The notes: generated by a model from the sequence alone, not told the origin. Positions 1-8,452 are shown, counted from the stretch's first letter. The stretch is DNA of 19,307 bases from Nocardia spumae (GCF_020733635.1 NZ_JAJFZL010000004.1:1-19307), one strand, 5' to 3'. A program made the numbers and translations.

Positions 1-800
1 CTCGCAGACCCACGATCACCAGCGCGGGTACGCCGTGACCACCCCGCGGCGAACAGACTCAGGCACGACCGCCGATCTGCTCCCACTTGTGCTCGGTGGG
101 CTCGAACAGCCGGCGCAGGAATCGCGCCACCGCAGCGCGCCGGTGACCGATGCGGACAGCGACGTCACCACGCCACCACCGTCGCCCGCGCTCACCGCGT
201 CGTCGGTCAGCAGCCGCACCAGCGAGTCGGTGTTGCCGCTGAGCGTCGCGGCAGGAATTCCTCGACGACCTTGCGGGCCGAGACCGCATCGACCTCGCGG
301 CGGGTCGGTCGTCGGCCATATGTTGTTTGGCGCGCCGGTAGATCTGATAGCAGTTGGACTCGGTGAGATCGACGATTTCGGCGATCTCGTTGTGCGCGTA
401 GCCGAATGCCTCGCGTAGCACGTACACGACGCGCTCCCTGGCCGACAGCCGTTCCATCAGGGTGAGCATCGCGATCGATACCGATTCACGTTGTTCGACG
501 GTGTCGGCCGGGCCGGACATCGGGTCCGCGGCAAGATCGGCTCGGGCAACCACTGACCCACGTACGCCTCGCGCCTCACCCGTGCCGACGCGAGCTGGTT
601 GAGACAGATATTGGTGAGTACCTTCGTCAACCACGCCTCGGGCGTCTCGACGTACCGCGATCGGCGGCGTGCCACCGTACGAACGCATCCTGCACCGCGT
701 CCTCGGCATCGGTCGCCGAACCCAGCAGGCGATACGCGATCGCTTCCAAACGCGGCCTGGCGTCCTCGAACACCTGGCCCTCGCGCACACCGGTCGACAT
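1..800 (-). pseudogene. ECF sigma factor, SigJ-like, frameshifted and cut by the window edge
   Basis: The protein can be read across several minus-strand frames from an ATG at 800. Region 2 contains DAEDAVQDAF, followed by VETPEAWLTKVLTNICLNQL around 600-650. Region 4 has LSARERVVYVLREAFGY and a helix-turn-helix ending IYRRAKQHM around 320-460. A C-terminal extension follows (SLVRLLTDDAV near 200), as expected of the SnoaL-like domain in SigJ/ECF41-type sigma factors. Reading it whole needs frame changes near 650, 530, 285-240 and again before 60, so no single frame encodes a full factor. The family directs RNA polymerase to specific promoters, with the C-terminal domain modulating activity. 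Each switch looks like a one-base gain or loss, so either decay or sequencing indels could explain it. The family call is firm; the exact subgroup is less so. Confidence 0.75.
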
Positions 801-898
801 GAGTCGAAATTAATCGCCGTCGGCCGTGACCTCCAACCGCCTGTTCCATCCCGCGGCAACCAGGACCGCGGCGGAGCACGGAAAACGGGAGGCACCCG

Positions 899-983
899 CG
901 GTGGGTGTGGGATTTGAACCCACGGTGGCGTGAACCACGACGGTTTTCAAGACCGTTCCCTTAGGCCGCTCGGGCAACCCACC
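899..983 (-). tRNA. tRNA-Ser(TGA)
   Basis: The minus strand folds as a class II tRNA. The acceptor arm GGTGGGT pairs with ACCCACC, with discriminator G. The anticodon stem ACGGT/ACCGT encloses loop CTTGAAA, giving anticodon TGA. There is a long variable arm and the T-loop is GGTTCAAATCC. No CCA is encoded. It lies about 100 bp upstream of the sigma factor remnant on the same strand. Confidence 0.95.
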
Positions 984-1117
984 TCGTTCCGGGCGGGCCC
1001 GGAACGGTGTCTCAGCCTACTGGCGGAGGTGGGCCGATGCCGAATCGGCCGGATACGCCAGCGCGCCACGCTCGCCAGTTTTCGACGCCCCGCTCTGCCT
1101 CTGGCAGGATGACGGCC

Positions 1118-2170
1118 ATGGATCGTCGCCGGATACGGCGTCGGCTGCCCGGCGTCGCCATCGCCGCACTCCTGATGTGTGCGGCGATGTGCACGGCTCC
1201 GCTGACAGCCGCCGCGCCCGCACCACCGGCCGATTCCGGCTCGGCAGAGGGACCGGCTCCGTCGGTGGACACTCCACCGCCCAGTGCCGCGTCGGTCGAT
1301 CGTGTCGAGCAGATCACCGACCGCCGGGTGCGAGTATTCGTGCGGTCACCCGCGATGGCGCGCACGCTGCCGGTGGAGGTGCTGCTGCCCGCCGACCGCA
1401 GCCGTCCCCGCCCGACGGTGTATCTGCTCGACGGCCGCAGTGCCAGCAACGATTACAACAATTGGACCGAACGCGGCGGTGCGGTGCAGTTCTTCGCCGA
1501 CAAGGACGTCAACGTGGTGCTCACCATCGGCGGCCCGGCGGGCTACTACACCGATTGGCAGCAGCCGGACCCGGTGCTCGGCACCAACCGGTGGGAGACA
1601 TTCCTCACCCGCGAACTACCGCCGCTGATGGACGCGACCTTCGAGGGCAACGGCCGCAACGCCGTCGAAGGCGTGTCGATGGGCGCCGAGGCCGCGATGA
1701 TGCTGACCATGCGCCACCCGCAGCTGTACCGGGCGGTCGCGGCCCACAGTGGTTGTTATGCGATGGGGTCGGATATCGGGCAGGCGCAGGCCCGCGCGGT
1801 GGTCCGCACCTATGGCGGCGAGCCGGACAACATGTTCGGCAAGCAGGACGATCCGGACTGGCTCGCCCACGACGTGATGATGCACGCCGATAGCCTGCGC
1901 GGAACTGCGATCTACCTGTCCGCCGGATCCGGTATGCCCGGACCCTACGATGGTCCCGGCAATCCCGAGGCGGCGTCCGCGATCGGATTCGGCGGGCCGC
2001 TCGAGGCGGGCGCCAACGCCTGCACGATGGCCCTGGCCGATCGCCTGGAACGCATGCAGATTCCGGCCGATGTCGACCTGGAGAAGGTCGGCACGCACTC
2101 GTGGCCGTATTGGAAGGACGAGTTGCCGCGGGCCTGGCCGACGCTCGCCGGCGCGCTGGGTACCCGCTGA
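1118..2170 (+). CDS. Secreted mycolyltransferase-type esterase (antigen 85 family)
   Basis: A 350-residue alpha/beta hydrolase of the esterase D/antigen 85 family, which transfers mycolic acids to trehalose or arabinogalactan outside the cytoplasmic membrane. An Arg-rich N-terminus, a hydrophobic stretch (about 12-30) and an Ala-rich cleavage region form a signal peptide. The core has VYLLDGR, then a nucleophile elbow G-V-S-M-G with Ser187, and near the end His327 in T-H-S-W-P-Y-W, the antigen 85 histidine motif. This ATG is chosen because AGGA lies 8 nt upstream; an in-frame ATG at 1109 lacks a spaced ribosome-binding site. It ends one base from the convergent aminotransferase gene. True mycolyl transfer rather than simple esterase activity is inferred from the motifs. 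Confidence 0.85.
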   Translation: MDRRRIRRRLPGVAIAALLMCAAMCTAPLTAAAPAPPADSGSAEGPAPSVDTPPPSAASVDRVEQITDRRVRVFVRSPAMARTLPVEVLLPADRSRPRPTVYLLDGRSASNDYNNWTERGGAVQFFADKDVNVVLTIGGPAGYYTDWQQPDPVLGTNRWETFLTRELPPLMDATFEGNGRNAVEGVSMGAEAAMMLTMRHPQLYRAVAAHSGCYAMGSDIGQAQARAVVRTYGGEPDNMFGKQDDPDWLAHDVMMHADSLRGTAIYLSAGSGMPGPYDGPGNPEAASAIGFGGPLEAGANACTMALADRLERMQIPADVDLEKVGTHSWPYWKDELPRAWPTLAGALGTR

Positions 2171-2171
2171 C

Positions 2172-3251
2172 TCAGCCGGCGAAGCGCGCGACGGTCTCCG
2201 CGGCGGTCGCGAAGGCCAGGAACAGGTCGTTCTCGTGTGGATCGCCCGCGGTGATCCGCACGCCGTCGGTTCCATAGGGCCGCACCAGAACTCCGGCCTC
2301 GGCGCTGGCCGCGCCGAAGTCCGCGCTGTCCGCGCCCAGCGGCAGCCAGACGAAATTGGCCTGGGTGGGCGGTACCCGATACCCGGCCGCCAGCAGCGCT
2401 TCCCGCATCCGATCGCGCTCGGCCACAACATGATCGGTGCGGTCGAGCAGTTCGCCACGGGCCTGCAGGCAGGCCACGGCCGCGGCCTGAGCCAGCCGGT
2501 TCACGCTGAACGGAACATGCACCTTGAGCAGTGCGGTGATCGGATCGGGATGACCGACGGCGTATCCGACGCGCAACCCGGCTAGTCCGTAGGCCTTCGA
2601 GAAGGTCCGCAGCGCGACCACATTGGGGCGATCGCGGCCGAGTTCCACCCCGTCGGCGCGATCGTCGGCCGGCAGCCGCAGATATTCGTAATACGCCTCG
2701 TCGAGCACGACCAGCACGTGCTCGGGAATCGCGTCCAGGAAGCGGACCAGGTCACGCCGTCCGTAGGCGGTTCCGGTCGGGTTGTTCGGATTGCAGACGA
2801 AGATCAGCTTGGTCCGATCGGTGACCGCGGCCGCCATCGCGTCCAGATCGTGGGCGTACTCGTCGTTCAGCGGAACCGGCACCGCGGTGGCGTTGCCGAC
2901 CTGGGTGAGGATCGGATAGGCCTCGAACGAGCGCCACGCGAACATCACCTCGTCCGCGGGGGACGTACAGGTGATCTGAACCAGTTCCTGGCACAGCGCG
3001 ACGCTGCCGCATCCGATGGCGATATTCGCGACCTCGACACCGTGGAAGTCGGCGAGGGCTGCTCGAAGTTCGCCCGAGGAGTTGTCCGGATACCGGTTGA
3101 TGAGTTCGGCCGCTTCCGCGATCGCTTTGGCGACACTCGGCAGAGGCCCGGCAGTGGACTCGTTGCTGGCGAGTTTCACCGCACCCGGGTTGCTGCGACC
3201 TGGAGCGTAGGCCGGGATGGACTCGAGGTCCGGACGAATACGAGCACTCAC
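2172..3251 (-). CDS. pat: Aromatic amino acid aminotransferase Pat (HisC2 type)
   Basis: A 359-residue PLP-dependent class I/II aminotransferase of the HisC/Pat branch, which transfers the amino group of phenylalanine or tyrosine to 2-oxo acids. The sequence shows KLASNE (26-31), YPDN (54-57), NPNNPTG (154-160), LDEAYYEY (183-190) and the PLP-lysine motif TFSKAYGLAGLRVGY with Lys219. Length and order are typical of mycobacterial and nocardial Pat. The start is GTG at 3251 with only a weak GTGATG-like sequence upstream. The gene is intact, convergent with the mycolyltransferase gene and divergent from the hydrolase-like gene. Histidinol-phosphate aminotransferase activity (HisC) cannot be excluded from sequence, but there are no histidine biosynthesis neighbours and the length fits Pat. 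Confidence 0.88.
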   Translation of the reverse strand: MSARIRPDLESIPAYAPGRSNPGAVKLASNESTAGPLPSVAKAIAEAAELINRYPDNSSGELRAALADFHGVEVANIAIGCGSVALCQELVQITCTSPADEVMFAWRSFEAYPILTQVGNATAVPVPLNDEYAHDLDAMAAAVTDRTKLIFVCNPNNPTGTAYGRRDLVRFLDAIPEHVLVVLDEAYYEYLRLPADDRADGVELGRDRPNVVALRTFSKAYGLAGLRVGYAVGHPDPITALLKVHVPFSVNRLAQAAAVACLQARGELLDRTDHVVAERDRMREALLAAGYRVPPTQANFVWLPLGADSADFGAASAEAGVLVRPYGTDGVRITAGDPHENDLFLAFATAAETVARFAG

Positions 3252-3423
3252 CCCATCACCCTAATTGTTCGCCGCACCGGGCCGTTCCCGCGGCCGTCCG
3301 ACGGGCGCTCCCGCCGATCCGGCACTTCGGAACCGTCTGGGCGGTATGTCGGAATTTTTCCGGGAAATGGGTACTTACGTGCAACTTCTCCCGAATGTGA
3401 TGCCCGCGAATTACCCTGGTTTC

Positions 3424-4266
3424 ATGTCGGGCATCTATCGAGACGAGGCACCATTGCGCGACAACGGGCAGGTTGTGGATGGCACTCGGCCACAGGAGGC
3501 CGGGGGGCGAGTGCCGATCACGGTGATGGAGCCGGAGGGCAACGCCCGCGGCGGCATCGTCGTGCTCCATGAATCCCGCGAGTTTGCCAATGTATTGCTG
3601 GATATGATGAAGTCGCTGTCCGGCGAGGGTTGGATCATGGTGGCGCCCAATTTGTTCCACCGGTTCGACCGTCCGGAGGCGAACGTCGGCGCCGCATCCG
3701 GAGGGCTCGACGGGGTCGCGCCGGGGACGCGGGCTGTCGACGGGGGACCCGCCGGGGCGACGGCCACCGCCGTACCGGAGCAGGTGTTCGGCGCGGACCT
3801 GTTCGCCGACTTCGACGCCTGTTTCGACTGGCTGGTCGGCCGGGGTGTCTTCGCCGACACCATCGGCGTACTCGGTTTCGACAACGCCGGCACCGCGGCC
3901 CTGCTGGTGGCGACGAACCGGCCCATCGGTGCCGCCGTGAGTGTCGCCGCGCCCGGCATCGTCGAGCCGCTCACCTCGGAGGCGACGGCACTCGTGCACG
4001 CCGCGCCCCGATTGCAGGCCCCGTGGCTCGGCCTGTACGGCGACGACGATCCCGCCACCCCGTCCGACCAGGTCGAGCGACTCCGGGACGCGGCGGCCCG
4101 GGCCATGGTCGCCACCCTGGTGGTCAACTACCCGGGGCTGCACCATCGGCCGGACCACCCCGGCTTCGAGATGAGCGACTTCGAGCAGCTCGCCGAGGAA
4201 GAGAAGCGAATGCTGATCGACGCGCAGACCCGGATCTTCGACTGGTTCGACAGTCACCTGCGCTGA
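3424..4266 (+). CDS. Dienelactone-hydrolase-like protein with altered nucleophile site
   Basis: A 280-residue alpha/beta hydrolase resembling dienelactone hydrolases. It has strand GGIVVLHES with Glu50 where the family has its activating Glu, an acidic turn GDDDP (206-210), and LHH (239-241) in the place of the catalytic His. The nucleophile elbow reads G-F-D-N-A-G (151-156), so Asp153 stands where the family has Cys or Ser. This may be a pseudoenzyme or a different chemistry. A Gly/Ala/Pro-rich insert (about 88-120) interrupts the first half. The frame is open upstream to 3265, with other ATGs at 3346, 3367 and 3400; this start begins just before recognisable fold sequence, but no clear ribosome-binding site decides it. 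Its substrate is unknown. Confidence 0.75.
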   Translation: MSGIYRDEAPLRDNGQVVDGTRPQEAGGRVPITVMEPEGNARGGIVVLHESREFANVLLDMMKSLSGEGWIMVAPNLFHRFDRPEANVGAASGGLDGVAPGTRAVDGGPAGATATAVPEQVFGADLFADFDACFDWLVGRGVFADTIGVLGFDNAGTAALLVATNRPIGAAVSVAAPGIVEPLTSEATALVHAAPRLQAPWLGLYGDDDPATPSDQVERLRDAAARAMVATLVVNYPGLHHRPDHPGFEMSDFEQLAEEEKRMLIDAQTRIFDWFDSHLR

Positions 4267-4275
4267 CCAGCCGTT

Positions 4276-4304
4276 TTGCGTACTGGCGGGTTGCTCTGTA
4301 CTCT
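4276..4304 (+). promoter_or_regulatory. Candidate promoter of the tRNA-Ser/tRNA-Arg pair
   Basis: TTGCGT at 4276-4281 and TACTCT at 4299-4304 are separated by 17 bp and lie about 50 bp before tRNA-Ser(GCT). This fits a housekeeping sigma-70-type promoter, but both boxes are imperfect. Confidence 0.4.
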
Positions 4305-4352
4305 TGCCTCTCGGCGGTTCGAAAGGACCGGCGCCCTCGAAAGAAGGCTCCA

Positions 4353-4439
4353 GGAGGCGTGCCAGAGCGGCCGAATGGGACTCACTGCTAATGAGTTGTC
4401 CCTTCACGGGGACCGGAGGTTCAAATCCTCTCGCCTCCG
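4353..4439 (+). tRNA. tRNA-Ser(GCT)
   Basis: The acceptor arm GGAGGCG pairs with CGCCTCC, with discriminator G. The anticodon stem ACTCA/TGAGT encloses loop CTGCTAA, giving anticodon GCT. A long variable arm marks class II, and the T-arm carries GGTTCAAATCC. CCA follows directly at 4440-4442, so the mature 3' end is genome-encoded. Confidence 0.96.
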
Positions 4440-4443
4440 CCAC

Positions 4444-4459
4444 GCCCGGGTAACCGGGC
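4444..4459 (+). other. Short hairpin between the two tRNAs
   Basis: GCCCGG, loop GTAA, CCGGGC form a 6-bp perfect stem just after the tRNA-Ser CCA. No T-tract follows, so it is more likely a processing spacer than a terminator. Confidence 0.4.
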
Positions 4460-4484
4460 ACACAACTGAACACGGTAAGACCCT

Positions 4485-4557
4485 GCGCCCGTAGCTCAAC
4501 GGATAGAGCATCTGACTACGGATCAGAAGGTTGGGAGTTCGAGTCTCTCCGGGCGCG
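4485..4557 (+). tRNA. tRNA-Arg(ACG), probable integration target of the element
   Basis: The acceptor arm GCGCCCG pairs with CGGGCGC, with discriminator G. The anticodon stem TCTGA/TCAGA encloses loop CTACGGA, giving anticodon ACG. The T-loop is GTTCGAGTC. The tRNA is complete. The element's integrase ends 72 bp downstream on the opposite strand, the usual arrangement when a tyrosine recombinase inserts at a tRNA 3' end and restores the tRNA. Confidence 0.96.
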
Positions 4558-4560
4558 CAG
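4518..4560. other. Probable attL core within the tRNA-Arg 3' half
   Basis: AICE integrases usually cross over within the segment from anticodon loop to 3' end of a tRNA and leave it as a direct repeat at both borders. This segment sits next to int, so it is the expected left border. The placement is inferred: no second copy was found by eye in this window, so core length and right border are unknown. Confidence 0.45.
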
Positions 4561-4561
4561 A

Positions 4562-4605
4562 AAAGAGCCCCCGAGCTGCATCAGCAGATCGGGGGCTCTT
4601 TCCTT
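4562..4605 (+). terminator. Rho-independent terminator after tRNA-Arg
   Basis: A 13-bp perfect stem (4562-4574 with 4589-4601, AAAGAGCCCCCGA and its complement) with a 14-nt loop is followed by a T-rich tail. It ends the tRNA transcript. Because the stem begins with A residues, it can also work in the opposite direction, closing the leftward int operon. Confidence 0.85.
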
Positions 4606-4629
4606 CCAAGATCATCGAGGTGAAATCCC

Positions 4630-5847
4630 TCACTTTCCCCTTATATTCGAATCCGTACTTTCCTTCGCGTACCGGTCGAGGACCTCGCGAACATCCGGAC
4701 CGTGCGTGCGCCGTTCGACGTAGTGGTGCTCGGTCGTCGCGAGCTGAGCGTGGGACAGCTGGGCTTGTGCCTGCTCGACTCCGAGGCCGTCGCGGATCAC
4801 CGTTCCCACGGTTCGCCGCAGCGAATACGGAGTGACCCACTTCAGGTCATCGGGCAGTGCAGCACGCAGAGACCGCCGAAGGTTGTTCAGGCTCATCCAC
4901 TCGCCGTCGCGATTCGGAAAGACCGGCTTGTCCGCGAGAGTCTCCAACGATTCGAGATCCTTGCTCGCTTCACCGAGCAGCTGAGCCAGCGCTTCGACAG
5001 CCAGCGATGGCAATACGACCGTGTGATCGGGCGCATCGCCCTTCCGAGAATCCTGCCGACGCAACGACTGACCTTTGACCTTGCCGTGATCGATCACCGT
5101 GCCCGCGACCGTCATGACTGGCGGATCGGACAGCAGATCGACATCCGACCAACGAAGCCCGAGCACCTCATTCGGCCGGCACCCGGTCGAGCCCATCACA
5201 TCGACGAACGGAGGCAACAGACGTCCTGGTCGTGGACCGGAAACGTGTTCACGTTGGGTGTACGCGACCACCGCCGCGCGAACCCTCGCGAACTCGTCCA
5301 CGGTCAAGGCACGCACCGGCGTCTTCTTCCTCGTATTACGCGATGTCTCTCGGAGCGGATTGACCGCCAGCACGTCATGCCGGACAGCCATCGCGAACAT
5401 GCCGGTGAGTGCCACCCGGAGAAACTTGGCCTGACTCATCGCCGACTCAGCCACGATCCCGAGGTGGCTTTCAGCGCGACTGGTCGGGAATTCTCGGACC
5501 CGCAGTTCACCGATCTGCTTGGCGCCGTGCTTGTCCCATGCACGCTGGTATTTGTCGACGCTTTGGCGCTTCAGCCCGGCTTTCTCCTTGCTCGCGATCC
5601 ACAACGCGAACAGCTCGGCGAGCGTCGTACGCTCCGTTATCACCGTGCTCGCAGAGGGCGAGGTTCGGGTTTTCAAGTGCCGCTGGAGATTGCGCCGGGC
5701 ATCTTCTTCGCTTCGCCCACTGCGCTCGACCTGGCGGCGCTTCCCGTCCTGATCGCGAACGTAGGTGCTCGCGGTGAACTTCTCCGGCCCGGCCTGAGTG
5801 ACGGAGATCTTGCCCCACTCGCCGGGGGCCATCCGCTGTCTGGGCAT
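4630..5847 (-). CDS. int: Tyrosine recombinase integrase of the AICE
   Basis: A 405-residue phage-type integrase that would recombine attP with a tRNA attB and, with Xis, excise the element. The N-terminus is a beta-rich arm-binding region (10-60), followed by a core-binding SAM-like domain (about 72-170) and the catalytic domain. Catalytic residues visible are Arg224 in TGCRPNEVLGLRW, Lys near 256-269, Arg344 in YSLRRT, His366 in LSHAQ and nucleophile Tyr376 in EHHYVER. The usual His of H-x-x-R is Tyr341. The ATG at 5847 follows the xis stop by 4 nt and is preferred over the in-frame extension to 5907, which runs inside xis. Last gene of the leftward operon and the gene nearest tRNA-Arg. Confidence 0.95.
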   Translation of the reverse strand: MPRQRMAPGEWGKISVTQAGPEKFTASTYVRDQDGKRRQVERSGRSEEDARRNLQRHLKTRTSPSASTVITERTTLAELFALWIASKEKAGLKRQSVDKYQRAWDKHGAKQIGELRVREFPTSRAESHLGIVAESAMSQAKFLRVALTGMFAMAVRHDVLAVNPLRETSRNTRKKTPVRALTVDEFARVRAAVVAYTQREHVSGPRPGRLLPPFVDVMGSTGCRPNEVLGLRWSDVDLLSDPPVMTVAGTVIDHGKVKGQSLRRQDSRKGDAPDHTVVLPSLAVEALAQLLGEASKDLESLETLADKPVFPNRDGEWMSLNNLRRSLRAALPDDLKWVTPYSLRRTVGTVIRDGLGVEQAQAQLSHAQLATTEHHYVERRTHGPDVREVLDRYAKESTDSNIRGK

Positions 5848-5851
5848 GACG

Positions 5852-6025
5852 CTATGCCGCCTGGTCCAGAGCGTCGATGTAGTCGGCCACCGCCTGTTCG
5901 CTGACAAACCGGCGCCGCCCGACTTTCACCGAGCGCAGCTCACCGGAGCCGATCAGTTCGTAGTACTTGCTGTGCCCGATCGGGATGAGCTTGCGAACTT
6001 CCGCCTCATTCAGAAGCTTGGACAT
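5852..6025 (-). CDS. xis: Excisionase (MerR-like winged helix)
   Basis: A 57-residue basic protein with the excisionase/HTH_17 pattern: LNEAEVRKLIPIGHSKYYELI, then G-E-L-R-S-V-K-V-G-R-R-R-F, then a closing helix (SEQAVADYIDAL). Such proteins bend attachment-site DNA and steer the integrase towards excision. The ribosome-binding site AGGAGG overlaps the end of repSA 10 nt before the ATG, and int starts 4 nt after its stop. The three genes are therefore co-transcribed and probably translationally coupled, as in pSAM2. Confidence 0.92.
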   Translation of the reverse strand: MSKLLNEAEVRKLIPIGHSKYYELIGSGELRSVKVGRRRFVSEQAVADYIDALDQAA

Positions 6026-6035
6026 GAAACCCCTC

Positions 6036-7748
6036 CTATGCTGCGTTGTGGATTGCCGAAACTTGTTGTGTGCCTGGTGGTCCCGCTGCCAGGCGAGCGT
6101 TTTCGTATTGAGCGCGCCATTTGATCCGTTGAGCGATCGAGGCCATGACCAGGTGCTCGCGAGGTGGCACGTTCCTGTCTCCCGGCTCGACCGGTTTGAC
6201 GATCAGCCGGGACGTATCCGGTTTCTGAATGCCGACCTGGGCGAGAAGTTGCCGAACAAACTCGGCGCGGTCGGCCTTGTGATCCGGGAGGGTCTTTCCG
6301 GTCCAGCGGCGCGAGACCAGGACACGACGACCGCGCAGGCCGAGGGTGTCTCGGCGGTGGGCTTTGCCCTTGCAACGGCCCGGCTGGGTCTTGTCGGTGG
6401 CCCCCTTCGGATTGATGCCGTAGCGCAGCCAGACACCGCAGTTCGGTGAGCACGGTGTCTTGCACAGTTCCGCGTGGAGCCGGTCGTAGTGGTCGGCGGC
6501 GCGAGCGGTCTGGGGCTCGATCACTTCAGCGATGGATTTGGTGAGGTATTTGGTCAGGTAACCGACGTGCCGGGATGCTTCCTCACTGCCCCCGAGTACG
6601 CCCTTGATGTCTTTCGGGTCGATCTGTTTGCCGAAGGTCACCACGTGGGCGGGTTCGAAGTTGTCGACCGTATCGAGCACGTCCATGGCTTCGTCCCACG
6701 TCGGTAGGGGCTCGGCGGTGTCGGGGTCGACGAATCGGCCGGCGGTGTAGTCCCAGACCGGCATGTGCCCATCGGTGTACTGCTCGTTGTCGGGGTCGAA
6801 GTGCGGCCACCACACCTGGTGGTAGGTCGCGGCCGCGATCTGCAGAATCAACGCCCTGGGGTCGGTGCCGCGCACAGCCATGTGAATATGTGGTGCTCCG
6901 CGCTTCTGTGGCTCTACCGTGGCGAAGTACTGAATGTCGCGGCCGGTCGCGCGGCGGTAGTTCTGTACGAACCGGTCGAACAGCGCCGGGAAGAACACGA
7001 TGTCCCGGGCGGCGCGTCGGTAGTCGTAGCTATCGGGGTCAGCGGCCGATCCGTCCGAGCACGGTTTGCCGTCCGCGTTGGTTGCACCGTCGCGGTTGAT
7101 CTTGCCGTAGGAGTCCAGCGTGAGAGTGATGAACATTGAGGGCCGGTACTTGCCCGCGTATTGACGGCCGATCGTGGCCTTGTCGATCTTCTTGCGTGGC
7201 AGATCAGGGACGTCCTGGCGGCGTCGGGTGGACCGTTTGCGCTCCGATTTCGGCTCGGGATCCAGCGCCGGAAGACGCCCGCGCACACCGGTTTCGCGCA
7301 GATCCGCATCCACGTCCGAGACCACTTCACGGATGCCGTCCATCATGTCCTGATCGCCGGACGCCTTGGCTTCCTGGTAGTTGGTCATCAGGCTTGCGCG
7401 AGTCTCGACCAGCTCCAACTGGTGTTGGGTGGGGTCGCGTTTGATGTCGACGGGTTCGGTTTCGATGTGCCAGCCTTCGTGGGCCTGCTGCATCCGAAGG
7501 GAGCGAGCCTTGGCCGCGCACGAGGGGCACACACTTTCCAGCGTCGATTTGCAGGGGGCACCAACGTATTTCGTATCCCCGGTATCGCGGTCATAGGTGT
7601 ACATCGGAATCGGGCGCCGGCACTCGCCGTATTTGTCGGCGGCGGCCTGGGCGATCTCGTGCAGGTTCGGAATTGAGCGGCGATCGGCGGCGGTGTCCCG
7701 GACAGGGCCGAGGGAGGCCGGATCGGTGTCAGGCTGTTGGTCTGTCAT
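6036..7748 (-). CDS. repSA: RepSA-type rolling-circle replication initiator
   Basis: A 570-residue replication initiator that would nick the element's double-strand origin and start rolling-circle replication after excision. The three classic motifs are present: motif 1 FITLTLD (206-212), motif 2 with the metal-binding HUH triad HIH (287-289), and motif 3 YLTKYLTK with Tyr397/Tyr401 as nucleophile candidates. Cysteines at 43, 66, 74 and 77 (CPSC), and a second Cys group beyond residue 420, suggest zinc binding, common in RepSA proteins. The ATG at 7748 is chosen because GGAGG lies 8 nt upstream; an in-frame GTG at 7781 overlaps the upstream stop as GTGA and is a less likely start. The origin was not identified. 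Confidence 0.93.
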   Translation of the reverse strand: MTDQQPDTDPASLGPVRDTAADRRSIPNLHEIAQAAADKYGECRRPIPMYTYDRDTGDTKYVGAPCKSTLESVCPSCAAKARSLRMQQAHEGWHIETEPVDIKRDPTQHQLELVETRASLMTNYQEAKASGDQDMMDGIREVVSDVDADLRETGVRGRLPALDPEPKSERKRSTRRRQDVPDLPRKKIDKATIGRQYAGKYRPSMFITLTLDSYGKINRDGATNADGKPCSDGSAADPDSYDYRRAARDIVFFPALFDRFVQNYRRATGRDIQYFATVEPQKRGAPHIHMAVRGTDPRALILQIAAATYHQVWWPHFDPDNEQYTDGHMPVWDYTAGRFVDPDTAEPLPTWDEAMDVLDTVDNFEPAHVVTFGKQIDPKDIKGVLGGSEEASRHVGYLTKYLTKSIAEVIEPQTARAADHYDRLHAELCKTPCSPNCGVWLRYGINPKGATDKTQPGRCKGKAHRRDTLGLRGRRVLVSRRWTGKTLPDHKADRAEFVRQLLAQVGIQKPDTSRLIVKPVEPGDRNVPPREHLVMASIAQRIKWRAQYENARLAAGPPGTQQVSAIHNAA

Positions 7749-7777
7749 GGTCTGGCCTCCCTCGAGGTTGGTGGGTT

Positions 7778-8452
7778 TCACGCGGCGTTTCCGCCTTCCT
7801 GACGGGGCAGCCCGCCCAGTCCGCCGGGGATGTGTGCGAATGGGGCAGAAATCGGCTTAGCGAGCGAATCAGCGCGCCGGAAAGCCAGTTCCACGCGAGC
7901 CGGGCCGGTGATGCTGACGCGGCATTCCTGCGCCCCGAACGCATGCGCCAGATGGCTTGCGCGGTTGGCCCAGTCGTCGGGGCACTGACCGGGCAGCATC
8001 GCGACTCGCACGGTGTCGATGGCCGTCCCGATGTCGATGCCCAGCAGCCGCGGAATCTTCACCGCTGCGCCGAGGTCGTCACGGGCCGACAGGCTGCAAT
8101 CGTCCAGCCGTGCTGACCACTGCCGCCGATACCGGAACCAGGACAGAAACCGCGACCGGGCACGGCGAGTGATCCAGCGGGAAAACGATTCCGGAGCCTT
8201 CACCCGCCACAGGGCCAGCGCAGCGACCGAGGCCATTGTCATGCCGAGGGCCGGGAGCCAGCCGTAGAACCAGAAAAGGCCGGCCACCGCAGCGATCGGC
8301 AGCGACACCATCGGGAACAGCAGCGCCCACCAGGCCGCTAGGAACACCGCGATCACCGCCCAGCCGATCAGGGCGAGAAACAGGGTCGCGAGGTCCTCTA
8401 CCGGGTCGCGGCGGGTCCGGACCGTGGTGGTGGTTTTGGTCGTGGTGCTCAC
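7778..8452 (-). CDS. Membrane protein of the AICE transfer/replication operon
   Basis: A 224-residue protein. A Thr-rich basic N-terminus is followed by two or three hydrophobic segments (about 22-82), a basic stretch (RRARSRFLSWFRYRRQ), and a soluble C-terminal domain with DDWANRASHLAHAFGA and VELAFRRADSLAKPI. That C-terminal pattern resembles the domain between the membrane anchor and the motor in some FtsK/Tra proteins of actinobacterial elements, so it may assist the separate motor protein. This link is inferred. GTG start at 8452 overlaps the upstream stop as GTGA, and its own TGA lies 30 nt before the repSA ATG. No enzymatic motif is visible. Confidence 0.75.
   Translation of the reverse strand: MSTTTKTTTTVRTRRDPVEDLATLFLALIGWAVIAVFLAAWWALLFPMVSLPIAAVAGLFWFYGWLPALGMTMASVAALALWRVKAPESFSRWITRRARSRFLSWFRYRRQWSARLDDCSLSARDDLGAAVKIPRLLGIDIGTAIDTVRVAMLPGQCPDDWANRASHLAHAFGAQECRVSITGPARVELAFRRADSLAKPISAPFAHIPGGLGGLPRQEGGNAA

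Noticed and set aside
35..418. Open plus-strand frame over the sigma factor remnant
   Set aside because: It mirrors clear sigma region 4 sequence on the minus strand and has no ribosome-binding site or family motif.
1012..1449. Minus-strand frame inside the mycolyltransferase gene
   Set aside because: Shadow of a gene with a signal peptide and catalytic motifs; its own composition is Arg/Ser-rich with poor codon use.
4702..5904. 400-codon plus-strand frame opposite int
   Set aside because: Typical antisense shadow in high-GC DNA; the minus strand encodes a complete integrase with its catalytic residues.
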